This document shows positions 29,937 to 37,200 of a stretch of 37,200 nucleotides of DNA, piece after piece. Both the position numbers and the translations under genes were made by a program. The stretch's first letter is position 1, and every line of letters starts with the position of its first letter. A model generated the notes under the pieces. It saw nothing but the letters and a program-made list of their open reading frames with translations. It had not been told where the DNA came from and did no database searches. Source of the DNA: CAYOXD01 sp964407825 (GTDB lineage: Bacteria > Desulfobacterota > Desulfobacteria > Desulfobacterales > JAFDDL01); contig CAYOXD010000015.1 in NCBI GenBank assembly GCA_964407825.1, positions 1 through 37,200 of the forward strand, given 5' to 3'.

Positions 29937-31331
29937 TTACCGTTTGATGTCGTATTTGTGGCCGCCGATCGATATCTGTCTCACGGGCGAGGTGTATTTT
30001 GGAAACAGAAGCAGAAACCGCCGGGCGGATGGATCCAATTGAGCATTCACGTCCAGCGATCCGGCCTCATTCACACCGGGAAAGCCCTGTTGTTGTCCCA
30101 CGTTCGTGTAAGCCATATTCCAGTTCAGATTCGCGCGGCCATGAATGAACAGCATCGTACCGTAACCCAATGAAACGCCCCCGCTCCGCCGTCCCCACGC
30201 AGCCCCCTTCCCGAGTCCCGGCATTTCGATCACCGCGCTGATGGCTGTGCCATTCACGACGGAAATCTGATCTGCAAAATCCCAGTCCGGGAACCATATC
30301 ACCCAGCGATGACCGAAGGTCTTGTCCGCATACTCCACGAAGGTATTCTTGTCCAGGTGCAGGACCGGTGCGGCCGCGGGGACGGAGGCCAGAATTCCCA
30401 GATAATCACCGCCGAAGGCCTGGTGATGGGTGATCTTTGCCCACCCGCACGCCTCAATGAACACCCCTCCGGAGGTGAGCCGATTCAGCTTGCCACCGAG
30501 CGTCGCCCGGCACTGTCGCACCACCTCCCTGTCGCGTTTGGTCAGAAGACGGCGAATCTTGCCTATCGATTTGTTTCCCGGATAATCCCGGATGACGCTT
30601 GCCAGGTCCGATCTCATTCCGGATGTCAAGGCGGACTTGATCCGCTCCTTTTCCTCAAAGGGCTTGAGAAGCTGCCATACTTCTCTGTAGTGTTTACCTT
30701 GCTTGAATCTTGTCAGGTACGCCTGGCAAGAGGCGATGGTCGGGTTCTTCTGGATAGCGGCAAAGGACAATGCCTCCAACTGAGACCGGGCCTCCTTTGC
30801 CAGAGGTGAATCCGGCCATTTCTTGAGAAACGCTTCATAAGCCTCGCTCGTTCCGGCCTGCTTCGCCTTCGCAAACGCCTCCCGCATGGATGCGGCGTCC
30901 GCATATTGCCGCGCCTCTGCGAGGTGGCTGGAATTCGGCCAGCGCTTCAGAAAAGCCTCCCAGGCCTGACGTGTATCCTCTTGTCTGGCCTTCTCGAATT
31001 CTTCCTGTTCCATCAGGGCCAGCCGCGAATGGATGTCATCTGAATACTTGCCGTTAGGGGTTTTCTTCAGATAGCTGCGAAAGCCTTCAACAGTGCCGGT
31101 TGCCAGTGCCGATTGGTAATCCAGTTTGGCGATGTCTTCCCGGGCCTGCTGTGCGTACCGGCTTTTCGGGTACTGGCGCAAATAGTTCAAATACGCCTCT
31201 CGTGAATTCTGAGTGCGCGCCGCCTCAAAGGCGCTTTGAGGGGTGGCGCAGCCTCCGACAAGCAGGACAATTCCGATCAGAATGATGCCCATCACCGCGC
31301 TGAGCTCTGGTGCTCTCTTGTGTGTCGTCAT
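29937..31331 (-). CDS. Lipoprotein with five ~38-residue TPR-like repeats
   Basis: This is a 464-residue predicted lipoprotein. The signal ends with LLVGGCATPQ, with C28 the lipidation site. Residues ~32-215 hold about five helical repeats of roughly 38 residues, with the consensus AF.KA...T.EAYE.FLK.WP.S.LA.EAR. The C-terminal half (about 270-464) is a beta-rich domain I do not recognise (GGVFIEACGWAKITHHQAFG, then TFGHRWVIWFPDWDF). The open frame starts at 31433, but the ATG at 31331 is preferred for its signal peptide and the GGGAGAG just upstream. Repeats of this sort usually mediate protein contacts; no enzyme function can be assigned. Confidence 0.8.
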   Translation of the reverse strand: MTTHKRAPELSAVMGIILIGIVLLVGGCATPQSAFEAARTQNSREAYLNYLRQYPKSRYAQQAREDIAKLDYQSALATGTVEGFRSYLKKTPNGKYSDDIHSRLALMEQEEFEKARQEDTRQAWEAFLKRWPNSSHLAEARQYADAASMREAFAKAKQAGTSEAYEAFLKKWPDSPLAKEARSQLEALSFAAIQKNPTIASCQAYLTRFKQGKHYREVWQLLKPFEEKERIKSALTSGMRSDLASVIRDYPGNKSIGKIRRLLTKRDREVVRQCRATLGGKLNRLTSGGVFIEACGWAKITHHQAFGGDYLGILASVPAAAPVLHLDKNTFVEYADKTFGHRWVIWFPDWDFADQISVVNGTAISAVIEMPGLGKGAAWGRRSGGVSLGYGTMLFIHGRANLNWNMAYTNVGQQQGFPGVNEAGSLDVNAQLDPSARRFLLLFPKYTSPVRQISIGGHKYDIKR

Positions 31332-31405
31332 GGTTCTCTCCCGCGATCCCGAATTGTTAAGGCCCGACCGCCTGGTCCAGGCATGCACGCTTATTTTTTT
31401 TGACA

Positions 31406-31433
31406 AACGTACAATATTGAACCGCCTTGTCAA
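31406..31433 (-). promoter_or_regulatory. Putative promoter of the repeat lipoprotein gene
   Basis: On the minus strand, TTGACA (31428-31433) is followed after 16 bases by TACGTT (31406-31411), a weak -10. TTGACAA at 31400-31406 and TTGTCAA at 31427-31433 form a 7-bp inverted repeat around it, so it could also be an operator. The transcript would start about 65 bases before the ATG at 31331. Confidence 0.35.
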
Positions 31434-31550
31434 GTTTATCGCATATGTTTGGACCCGATCCTATCGGGGAAAGTTCTCCGTGTTCCGCCGGAACCAAATA
31501 TCGCAAAAGGGGTAAACCATAATAAGCCGAAACAAAACAAAAAGTATTGG

Positions 31551-31579
31551 TTGTCACTTTACACTTAATAGTTTATGCT
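31551..31579 (+). promoter_or_regulatory. Promoter of the MerR regulator and export operon
   Basis: TTGTCA (31551-31556) and TATGCT (31574-31579) are separated by an ideal 17 bases, in an AT-rich patch. Transcription would start near 31586, about 48 bases before the MerR start at 31634. Autoregulation by the MerR protein would be expected, but no clear dyad was identified. Confidence 0.5.
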
Positions 31580-31633
31580 GTATTCTTGCGCAACGAGATG
31601 AAACGCGACACGCTACAAAGGATACCCTGACAC

Positions 31634-32392
31634 ATGAGAACCAGTAGAAATAAAAATGGGGGGAAAGCATCGGTGCGGCCGGTGAAACCGGCAGGGATGC
31701 GCATGAAGGCGTTGACCGAGGCCACAGGTCTGCCCAAATCGGCCATCCTTCACTATGTGGTCCAGGGGCTGTTGCCGGAACCGGTCAGGACCAGTCCGAA
31801 CATGGCCTATTACGATCCGGCGTGCATCGAGCGGATCGACTTCATCAAGGCCATGCAGAAGAAATACGCCTTACCGCTCAGCAAAATCAAGATGCTCCTC
31901 TCCCGCAGGGACGAGGGGATGGATGTGACGCCGCTGATTGAGTTGGGAGCGACGATTTTCGGAAACCCTGAAGATGCCCCCCTCGGCGAAGCCGAGTTCT
32001 GCGAGGCCACCGGTCTCAGGCCAGTCGAGGTGCGCAAACTAAAGAAAATCGGACTTCTCCTGCCTTCGGAGAAGGGGCGATACAATCAGCAGGATGTGGA
32101 AATAGGCGGTATTTACGCCAGATGCATCGCCCTGGGGGCCAAGGCGGATGATTTTATCTTCTATGCCGAGGCGGCCAAGGAGATCGTGGATCGCGAGATG
32201 CAGCTGCGGAGCAAGCTGACGGCCCATCTGCCCGATGCCCAGGACGCCGAGCTGACCCGTCAGATGGTGATGGGTGCGCGGGCACTGCGTGCCTATGTGA
32301 TCGAAAGGACCTTCCAGCAGCGGGTGGCGAAGGCCGAGGGCCTGAAAGACAAAGCCCTTCTGGGAGGGCAGGACGGTACAAAGTCGAATTAA
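31634..32392 (+). CDS. MerR-family regulator with two apparent HTH domains
   Basis: This 252-residue regulator begins with a basic tail and then a MerR winged helix at about residues 22-92 (MKALTEATGLPKSAILHYVV, GLLPEP and YYDPACIERIDFI). A second, MerR-like HTH appears at about 117-157 (EAEFCEATGLRPVEVRKLKK, then GLLLPSEKGRYNQQDV). The C-terminal part is helical. Tandem HTHs in one chain are unusual, since MerR proteins normally have one per subunit. No metal-binding cysteine pattern is seen. It lies 29 bases upstream of the ABC transporter genes and probably controls them. Confidence 0.87.
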   Translation: MRTSRNKNGGKASVRPVKPAGMRMKALTEATGLPKSAILHYVVQGLLPEPVRTSPNMAYYDPACIERIDFIKAMQKKYALPLSKIKMLLSRRDEGMDVTPLIELGATIFGNPEDAPLGEAEFCEATGLRPVEVRKLKKIGLLLPSEKGRYNQQDVEIGGIYARCIALGAKADDFIFYAEAAKEIVDREMQLRSKLTAHLPDAQDAELTRQMVMGARALRAYVIERTFQQRVAKAEGLKDKALLGGQDGTKSN

Positions 32393-32421
32393 CCTGACCG
32401 GAAAAATTAGGAGGAGCGCTC

Positions 32422-33123
32422 ATGACCGAAGATCCGGTGGTGGTATTTGATTCCGTATCGAAGGTGTATCAGATGGGTGAGGTGGCCATCCCCGCATTGA
32501 AGGGGGTATCGCTGCGCATCCCCAGGGGGCGGTTCTCGATGGTGCTCGGGCCCTCCGGGAGCGGGAAGACCACCCTGCTCAACCTGGTCGGCTGTCTGGA
32601 CCAGCCGACGGAAGGCGTCATCGAGGTCTGCGGCCAATTGATGGCCGAAATCAGCGATGACAGGATCTCCGAGTTCCGGGCGAGGCATATCGGCTTCATT
32701 TTTCAGAACTTCAATCTCATTCCGGTCCTCTCGGCCAGGGAGAATGTGGAATATCCCCTGGCGCTCATAGGAATGAAGGCGTCCGAGCGGCGGGATCGGA
32801 GCATGGCCATGCTTTCCTCGGTGGGTCTTGCCGATCACGGTCGGCACCGGCCCAACCAGCTCTCGGGCGGCCAGAAGCAGCGGGTGGCCATCGCAAGGGC
32901 GCTGGTCAAGGAGCCAAACCTGGTGCTGGCAGACGAACCCACCGCCAACCTGGACAGCAAGACTGGCGCCGCCATCATCGACCTCATGCACAAGGTCCAG
33001 GAGAAGTTCGGCGCCTCCTTCGTATTTTCCACCCATGATCCGCAACTGATCTCCCATGCCGAGGATGTCTTCTCCATCCGGGACGGCGAGTTGATCGATC
33101 ATCATAGGGAGGGCCGGCCATGA
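32422..33123 (+). CDS. ABC transporter ATP-binding protein (LolD/MacB type)
   Basis: This 233-residue ATPase has Walker A GPSGSGKTT (43-51), Q-loop Q95, signature LSGGQ (147-151), Walker B LVLADEPTANLD (D171, E172) and the switch histidine in STHDPQ. It resembles LolD and MacB, which power extraction or efflux of envelope substrates by mechanotransmission and do not drive classical membrane transport. AGGAGG precedes the ATG. The stop overlaps the permease start by 4 bases. Downstream partners suggest lipid or lipoprotein export. Confidence 0.93.
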   Translation: MTEDPVVVFDSVSKVYQMGEVAIPALKGVSLRIPRGRFSMVLGPSGSGKTTLLNLVGCLDQPTEGVIEVCGQLMAEISDDRISEFRARHIGFIFQNFNLIPVLSARENVEYPLALIGMKASERRDRSMAMLSSVGLADHGRHRPNQLSGGQKQRVAIARALVKEPNLVLADEPTANLDSKTGAAIIDLMHKVQEKFGASFVFSTHDPQLISHAEDVFSIRDGELIDHHREGRP

Positions 33124-34523
33124 CAACGCTGATCATCGCCGCAAGGAATATCACCAGAAACCACCGTCGCTCGCTCATGACGGTCTCCGCCATCGCCGTG
33201 GGGACCATGGCGCTGCTCATGCTAGGGGAATTCATATCTCAGATCTTCGTCGCCCTGGAAACGCAGAATGTGGTCCGCTCCGGTCACATTGCGCTTTTCA
33301 GGAAAGGATACTTCGAGTACGGCGGAGGAAATCCCGCGGCCTACGGCATTCACGATTACCAATCCGTCATCGATCTGATACGCGACGATCCGGTTCTGAA
33401 ACCGATGATCAACGTGGTCACCCCCACCATCAACCTCTTCGGCATCGCCGGCAATTTCGAGGGCGGCTCCTCCAGGACCTTCATCGGCCTCGGGGTAATC
33501 CCGGCCGACTACAACAAGATGCACCACTGGGACGAACACCACCTGAAGATGCCCGGTCTGGCGGGTGAGCCGCTGAATGAACGCGATGAGACCCACGGCT
33601 TCATCGGAGCGGGGCTGGCCAGGATCCTCGGGCTCTGCGGTCCCCTGAAGCTCAAGGGCTGCCCGAAGCAACCGGGGGGCGACCGGAAGGCGGCCCCACC
33701 GGCCGCCGGCAAGCGGCGGGACTTCAGCGGCCTGGTGGAGGAGGCCCATCCGCCCTCCCCCGGACCGGCAGGCGAATCCGCGCCGCGCCTCGATCTTCTC
33801 GCCGCGACGGCCAATGGTGCGCCCAACGTCGTCGGCTTTTACGTGGACAAGGCCACCAAACAGGGGATAAAGGAGTACAATGACGCCTTCGTCGTCATGA
33901 GCTTCAAGCTGGCCCAGGAACTCCTGTACGGCAGGGGAGAGAAAAAGGCCGTCAGCATTGTCGTCCAGCTCCACCGGACCGAGGACATCCCCGTTGCGCG
34001 GGCGCGCATTGAAAAGATAGTGAAAGACAGGGGGCTCAACCTGGAAGTAAAGGGGCTGAAGCAGCTTCAGCCCTTCTATACCCAGGCCGTGGGGATGTTC
34101 AAGACCATCTTTACCTTTATCTCCGTTGTCATGGGAATGATCGTACTGTTTACCGTCGTGAACACCATGACCATGAGCGTCATGGAGCGGACCCATGAAA
34201 TCGGCACCCTCCGGGCGATGGGGATTAAAAAGAGGGGGATTGCCCTGCAATTCGTCCTGGAAGGCATCATCCTTGGCGGGATCGGTGCGACCCTTGGCAT
34301 CCTCATGGGCTCGGTGGCCGCAGATATGGTGAACCATTCCGGAATAATGTGGCATCCACCGGGGCAGGCCTACCCGATGAAGCTTTTACTTCGAACCCAT
34401 GGGGTCTCCCACCTGCTGCTGGGGATATGGGCCGGGCTGGGCGTCATGTCGGCACTGGCCGCCTGGATCCCCGCGAAACGCGCTGCGCGCATGAAAATTG
34501 TAGACGCATTGGGGCACATATGA
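33120..34523 (+). CDS. ABC transporter permease (FtsX/MacB/LolC-like)
   Basis: This 467-residue permease has the FtsX-type layout: one helix at about residues 18-42, a large periplasmic domain to ~330, then three helices including FISVVMGMIVLFTVVNTMTM. The cytoplasmic coupling sequence MERTHEIGTLRAMGIKKRGI is the family hallmark. The periplasmic domain contains a Pro/Gly/Arg-rich insertion at about residues 178-222 (PGGDRKAAPPAAGKRR and PPSPGPAGES), which looks disordered. The stop overlaps the next start (ATGA). It pairs with the ATPase to form a mechanotransmission-type exporter. Confidence 0.9.
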   Translation: MTTLIIAARNITRNHRRSLMTVSAIAVGTMALLMLGEFISQIFVALETQNVVRSGHIALFRKGYFEYGGGNPAAYGIHDYQSVIDLIRDDPVLKPMINVVTPTINLFGIAGNFEGGSSRTFIGLGVIPADYNKMHHWDEHHLKMPGLAGEPLNERDETHGFIGAGLARILGLCGPLKLKGCPKQPGGDRKAAPPAAGKRRDFSGLVEEAHPPSPGPAGESAPRLDLLAATANGAPNVVGFYVDKATKQGIKEYNDAFVVMSFKLAQELLYGRGEKKAVSIVVQLHRTEDIPVARARIEKIVKDRGLNLEVKGLKQLQPFYTQAVGMFKTIFTFISVVMGMIVLFTVVNTMTMSVMERTHEIGTLRAMGIKKRGIALQFVLEGIILGGIGATLGILMGSVAADMVNHSGIMWHPPGQAYPMKLLLRTHGVSHLLLGIWAGLGVMSALAAWIPAKRAARMKIVDALGHI

Positions 34524-35323
34524 GACGCAACACCATCGTTTACCCATTGGTATCCCTTCTCCTGGTTATCCTGGGGGGAAAGGCCTTCGCCGCCGATGAA
34601 AACCGTCCTTCCGCCCATGCCATCATTGTCCGCTCGGATGCGGTGAGGAATCCCCAAATACCCTTCCAACTCGACATGCGCCTGACCGAGTATGTCGATG
34701 GAGTGGCACGAAACGAGGTCCGCCTCAAGGTCTTTTCCAAGATCGACCGGGTATCGGGTCAATTCAAGAATCTCGCGGTCTATCGGGAGCCCCCCCGGGA
34801 TTTCGGCAAGGCGGTGCTCATGAATGGAACCACCATGTGGTTCTACGACCCGGCTTCAAAGAGCTCTGTGCGCATCTCCCCCCAGCAGCGGCTGGTGGGG
34901 CAGGCCTCCCAGGGAGATGTGATAACGGTGAATATGGCCCATGATTACACCGCAAAGCGGGTGGGACCCGCCGACGGGGAGAAGCTTCTTGACGCGGACC
35001 GGCAGGAGCGCTCCTGTTGGCATGTGGAGCTGGCCCCTGCTAATGACAGCGCCATCTATGGCAAGATCGAATTCTGGGTGGAAAAAAAGAGCTATCGGCC
35101 CGTGAAGGGGAAATTTTACTCGGACAGCGGACGACTCCTTAAAATCGCCTATTATCACAAATACCAGGAGCAACTGGGCGCCTTCCGCCCCTCCGAGACC
35201 ATCCTCATCGACGGCGTCGACACCCACCTGGTGACGACCATCAACACCTCCGATCTGCGTGCCGTGAAAATCCCCGACAGCTGGTACCAGCGGGCCTATC
35301 TGCCCTATCTGAAGGTGGACTGA
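34520..35323 (+). CDS. LolA-like outer-membrane lipoprotein-sorting protein
   Basis: This 267-residue periplasmic protein has a signal peptide (RRNTIVYPLVSLLLVILGG, cut near AFA-ADE). The mature part is beta-rich and of the outer-membrane lipoprotein-sorting (LolA-like) type. Examples are QLDMRLTEYVDGVARNEVRL, MWFYDPASKSSVRISPQQRL and KSYRPVKGKFYSDSGRLLKI. The frame is open upstream to 34349 inside the permease gene, but the ATG at 34520, overlapping the permease stop, begins the signal peptide. It would ferry a lipid or lipoprotein from the ABC exporter toward the outer membrane. It is distinct from the LolA-like gene at 8130. Confidence 0.85.
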   Translation: MRRNTIVYPLVSLLLVILGGKAFAADENRPSAHAIIVRSDAVRNPQIPFQLDMRLTEYVDGVARNEVRLKVFSKIDRVSGQFKNLAVYREPPRDFGKAVLMNGTTMWFYDPASKSSVRISPQQRLVGQASQGDVITVNMAHDYTAKRVGPADGEKLLDADRQERSCWHVELAPANDSAIYGKIEFWVEKKSYRPVKGKFYSDSGRLLKIAYYHKYQEQLGAFRPSETILIDGVDTHLVTTINTSDLRAVKIPDSWYQRAYLPYLKVD

Positions 35324-36720
35324 TGAAACGGTGGCTGCCATTGGCCATGGTTTTTTTTCTGCTTCTGACCGGGCGGCCCCACGCCCAGCAAGCCAATGAT
35401 GAAAATGCGGACCTCAACCTGATCCCCAAGACCCTGGAGGCCCCCCGGCCGCCACCGGTCCCGGCCGGACCGGCCCGGTGGACAGGCCGGGCGTACCTTG
35501 AAAATGCCTTGACGGGCTGGGTGAACCAGGGACTGCCCGTAGAGCCCCCCACCGAATCACCCACCTGGCAGAATCGGACCAGCCTCGATGTGGACACCCG
35601 GTGGCAGCCGGCGGAAAGCTTCCGGCTGCATCTGAGCGATCGTCTCAATGTCCTTGCAGGCGATACGATCTCCTTTCCCAGCGGTGAGAATCTGCGCAAC
35701 GATTTCCGGGAAGGGTATCTGTCATGGGAGCTGGTCCCGAGGACCTTCCTCGAAGTGGGCCGGATCAACCTTAAAAACGGTGTCGCCCTGGGGTATAATC
35801 CGACCGATTATTTCAAGACACGGGCGACGGTCAGCATCGCCTCCATGGATCCATCTGCACAGCGGGAGAACCGGCTCGGCGCCCTCATGATCAAGGGCCA
35901 GCGGCTATTCAACAGCGGAGCCGTCACGATCATCTTCTCGCCGAAGGTGGCCTCTCCGAGCGTTCTTTCGGCATCACAGGGGGCCAGCTTCAATCCTCTC
36001 TTCGGCCGCACGAACTCGGAGAACCGTTTCCTTGTCTCCTTCAGCTGCAACGCCACCGATTTCAATCCGCAGGTCCTCGTTTTCGTGGATAAGGACGGCC
36101 CCCGCTACGGACTCAACATAAGCCGGGGGATCGGCTCCAGCCTTGTCCTTTACGGGGAGTGGTCCGGGGGTCGGACGGCAAGCCTCACCTCCCGGTCGCT
36201 CAGCTTCGGAAAGGACACCGGTTCGCTGCCCAGGGACGCGCCGCTCCTGCCGCAGACCGAAACCGGCAAGCGGTTCCAGAACGATCTTTCCCTCGGCGCG
36301 TCATGGACGAGCCCCTTCAGACTGACGGTCAACCTGGAATACCATTTCCACCAGGCGGGATTCGACAACGGAGACTTCAGCGACTGGGTTCGCCTCGGCA
36401 GGTCCAACGCCGGGCTGGCCTCGGAATTCTGGTTTATCCGGCAATACGCGACGGACCGCCAGGAGCCCCTGATGCAGCAGCAGGTTTTTCTCCGTCTCGA
36501 CTGGCCGGACGTCATCCCCTCAAGACTTGATGCGGGCTGCGTGTTCTTCATCAGTCCCCGTGACGGATCGTTCCTTACCCAGGTTTCCGCGCAGTATTAC
36601 ATTTCAAGGAATTGGACAGTGGGGGCCTATCTGGGGGGAACCTCCGGCGCCTCCGATACGGTTTACGGCAGCCTCCCCTGGTGCGCAAGCGCGGTACTTC
36701 AGGTGGTGCGCTACCTGTGA
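35323..36720 (+). CDS. Outer-membrane beta-barrel protein
   Basis: This 465-residue protein has a signal peptide (MKRWLPLAMVFFLLLTGRPH, cut near AQA), a Pro-rich linker, then alternating strands typical of a porin-like barrel (FRLHLSDRLNVLAGDTISF, TFLEVGRINLKNGVALGYNP, LTVNLEYHFHQAGFD). It shares a base with the stop of the LolA-like gene (TGATG), so it is the fourth coupled gene of the operon. I cannot name its family. A receiver or exit channel for the exported substrate fits the context. The last residues, LQVVRYL, do not end in the usual terminal aromatic. Confidence 0.8.
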   Translation: MKRWLPLAMVFFLLLTGRPHAQQANDENADLNLIPKTLEAPRPPPVPAGPARWTGRAYLENALTGWVNQGLPVEPPTESPTWQNRTSLDVDTRWQPAESFRLHLSDRLNVLAGDTISFPSGENLRNDFREGYLSWELVPRTFLEVGRINLKNGVALGYNPTDYFKTRATVSIASMDPSAQRENRLGALMIKGQRLFNSGAVTIIFSPKVASPSVLSASQGASFNPLFGRTNSENRFLVSFSCNATDFNPQVLVFVDKDGPRYGLNISRGIGSSLVLYGEWSGGRTASLTSRSLSFGKDTGSLPRDAPLLPQTETGKRFQNDLSLGASWTSPFRLTVNLEYHFHQAGFDNGDFSDWVRLGRSNAGLASEFWFIRQYATDRQEPLMQQQVFLRLDWPDVIPSRLDAGCVFFISPRDGSFLTQVSAQYYISRNWTVGAYLGGTSGASDTVYGSLPWCASAVLQVVRYL

Positions 36721-36824
36721 AAATAGCAAAGGCGCGTGAAATTTGGACTTGAGTGGGGCACGGATGGGTTCTAATAAGAAAACAATGGATAGGCAAGAAC
36801 AATAACGGTGGAAGATTTGCGGCT

Positions 36825-37200
36825 ATGCAAAACAACGAACAACAGCAGTCCATGGAAGGTCCAGGCACGCGATCGGTGCGGATCTGGGATTGGCCCACGC
36901 GGGTGTTTCATTGGGTCCTGCTCGTATTGGTAACGACCTCCTTTGTCACCGGCCATATCGGCGGCAATGCCATGCAATATCACCTGTGGAGCGGCTTTAC
37001 CATCCTGGGGTTACTGATTTTTCGTCTGGTCTGGGGCGTTGTCGGGGGTCATTATGCCCGCTTTGCCTCTTTCGTGCGCAGTCCGGCGTCCGCGTGGCGT
37101 TATGCCCGTTCGCTGATGCGTCCGGACTCTCCCCGCTATCCGGGCCATAACCCGCTGGGCGGCTGGTCCGTTATCGCCATGCTGCTGGCCCTGATGCTCC
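36825..37200 (+). CDS. Cytochrome b561-type membrane protein (partial)
   Basis: The first 125 residues of a membrane cytochrome b are present; the gene runs off the right edge. The motif VRIWDWPTRVFHWVLLVLV, with the haem-ligand histidine in FHW, and GHIGGNAMQYHLWSGFTILG with a second candidate histidine, are typical of the b561 / Ni-Fe hydrogenase cytochrome b family. Three hydrophobic segments are seen. The ATG at 36825 is chosen as the first start in frame; the upstream GGTGGAAG is a poor ribosome site. It lies 104 bases after the barrel gene and may be a separate unit. Confidence 0.85.
   Translation, partial: MQNNEQQQSMEGPGTRSVRIWDWPTRVFHWVLLVLVTTSFVTGHIGGNAMQYHLWSGFTILGLLIFRLVWGVVGGHYARFASFVRSPASAWRYARSLMRPDSPRYPGHNPLGGWSVIAMLLALML

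Overview
The window is about 37 kb of GC-rich bacterial chromosome. It carries 26 convincing protein genes, one of them cut by the right edge, and no visible rRNA, tRNA, CRISPR array or transposase. A complex I operon with a fused nuoCD, a TreT/DUF5752/GH57 glucan block, several LolA-like proteins, an isoquinoline-1-oxidoreductase-type molybdoenzyme and compound hexamer repeats together suggest a Gram-negative, probably a Desulfobacterota (deltaproteobacterial) anaerobe. That placement is inferred from gene content only.

Layout. Positions 1-3376 (minus strand) hold the start of a complex I operon: nuoA, a CBS-domain gene, nuoB and fused nuoCD. Next come a TetR regulator with a FadR-like operator (3750-4497) and a convergent ammonium transporter gene (4556-5890, minus) with a good sigma-54 promoter. 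Positions 5990-6460 are an AT-rich regulatory stretch in front of a dodecin gene (6462-6674).

Positions 6919-17710 form the most interesting block, an aryl-polyene-like lipid/pigment locus in three units. Unit 1 (plus) encodes a hotdog dehydratase, a FabG-type ketoreductase, a LolA-like protein, a small lipoprotein and a radical SAM enzyme. Unit 2 (minus) encodes an ACP, a ketosynthase and a PlsC-type acyltransferase. Unit 3 (plus) encodes a 4HBT thioesterase, a fused FakA-FakB (DAK2-DegV) fatty-acid-kinase-like protein and an aromatic amino acid ammonia-lyase resembling cyanobacterial PAL. The lyase would make an aryl-acrylate starter, the KS/KR/DH/ACP set would extend it, and the LolA/lipoprotein pair would handle delivery to the outer membrane. 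The substrate and product are inference.

Positions 17823-25789 form a glucan/trehalose block: glgA on the minus strand, and DUF5752, treT, GH57 and malQ as a tight plus-strand operon behind a good promoter. Positions 25849-28469 encode a Tat-exported IorAB-type oxidoreductase. A 183-bp nested palindrome follows, then a DUF3524/QTMAN-like glycosyltransferase and a convergent repeat-containing lipoprotein gene.

Positions 31634-36720 form an operon that looks like an envelope export system: a MerR regulator with two apparent HTH domains, a LolD/MacB-type ATPase, an FtsX-type permease, a LolA-like periplasmic protein and an outer-membrane beta-barrel. The window ends inside a cytochrome b561-type gene.

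Two non-coding features stand out: a family of compound hexamer repeats in three or four intergenic regions between 13.3 and 19.7 kb, and the nested palindrome at 28540-28722.
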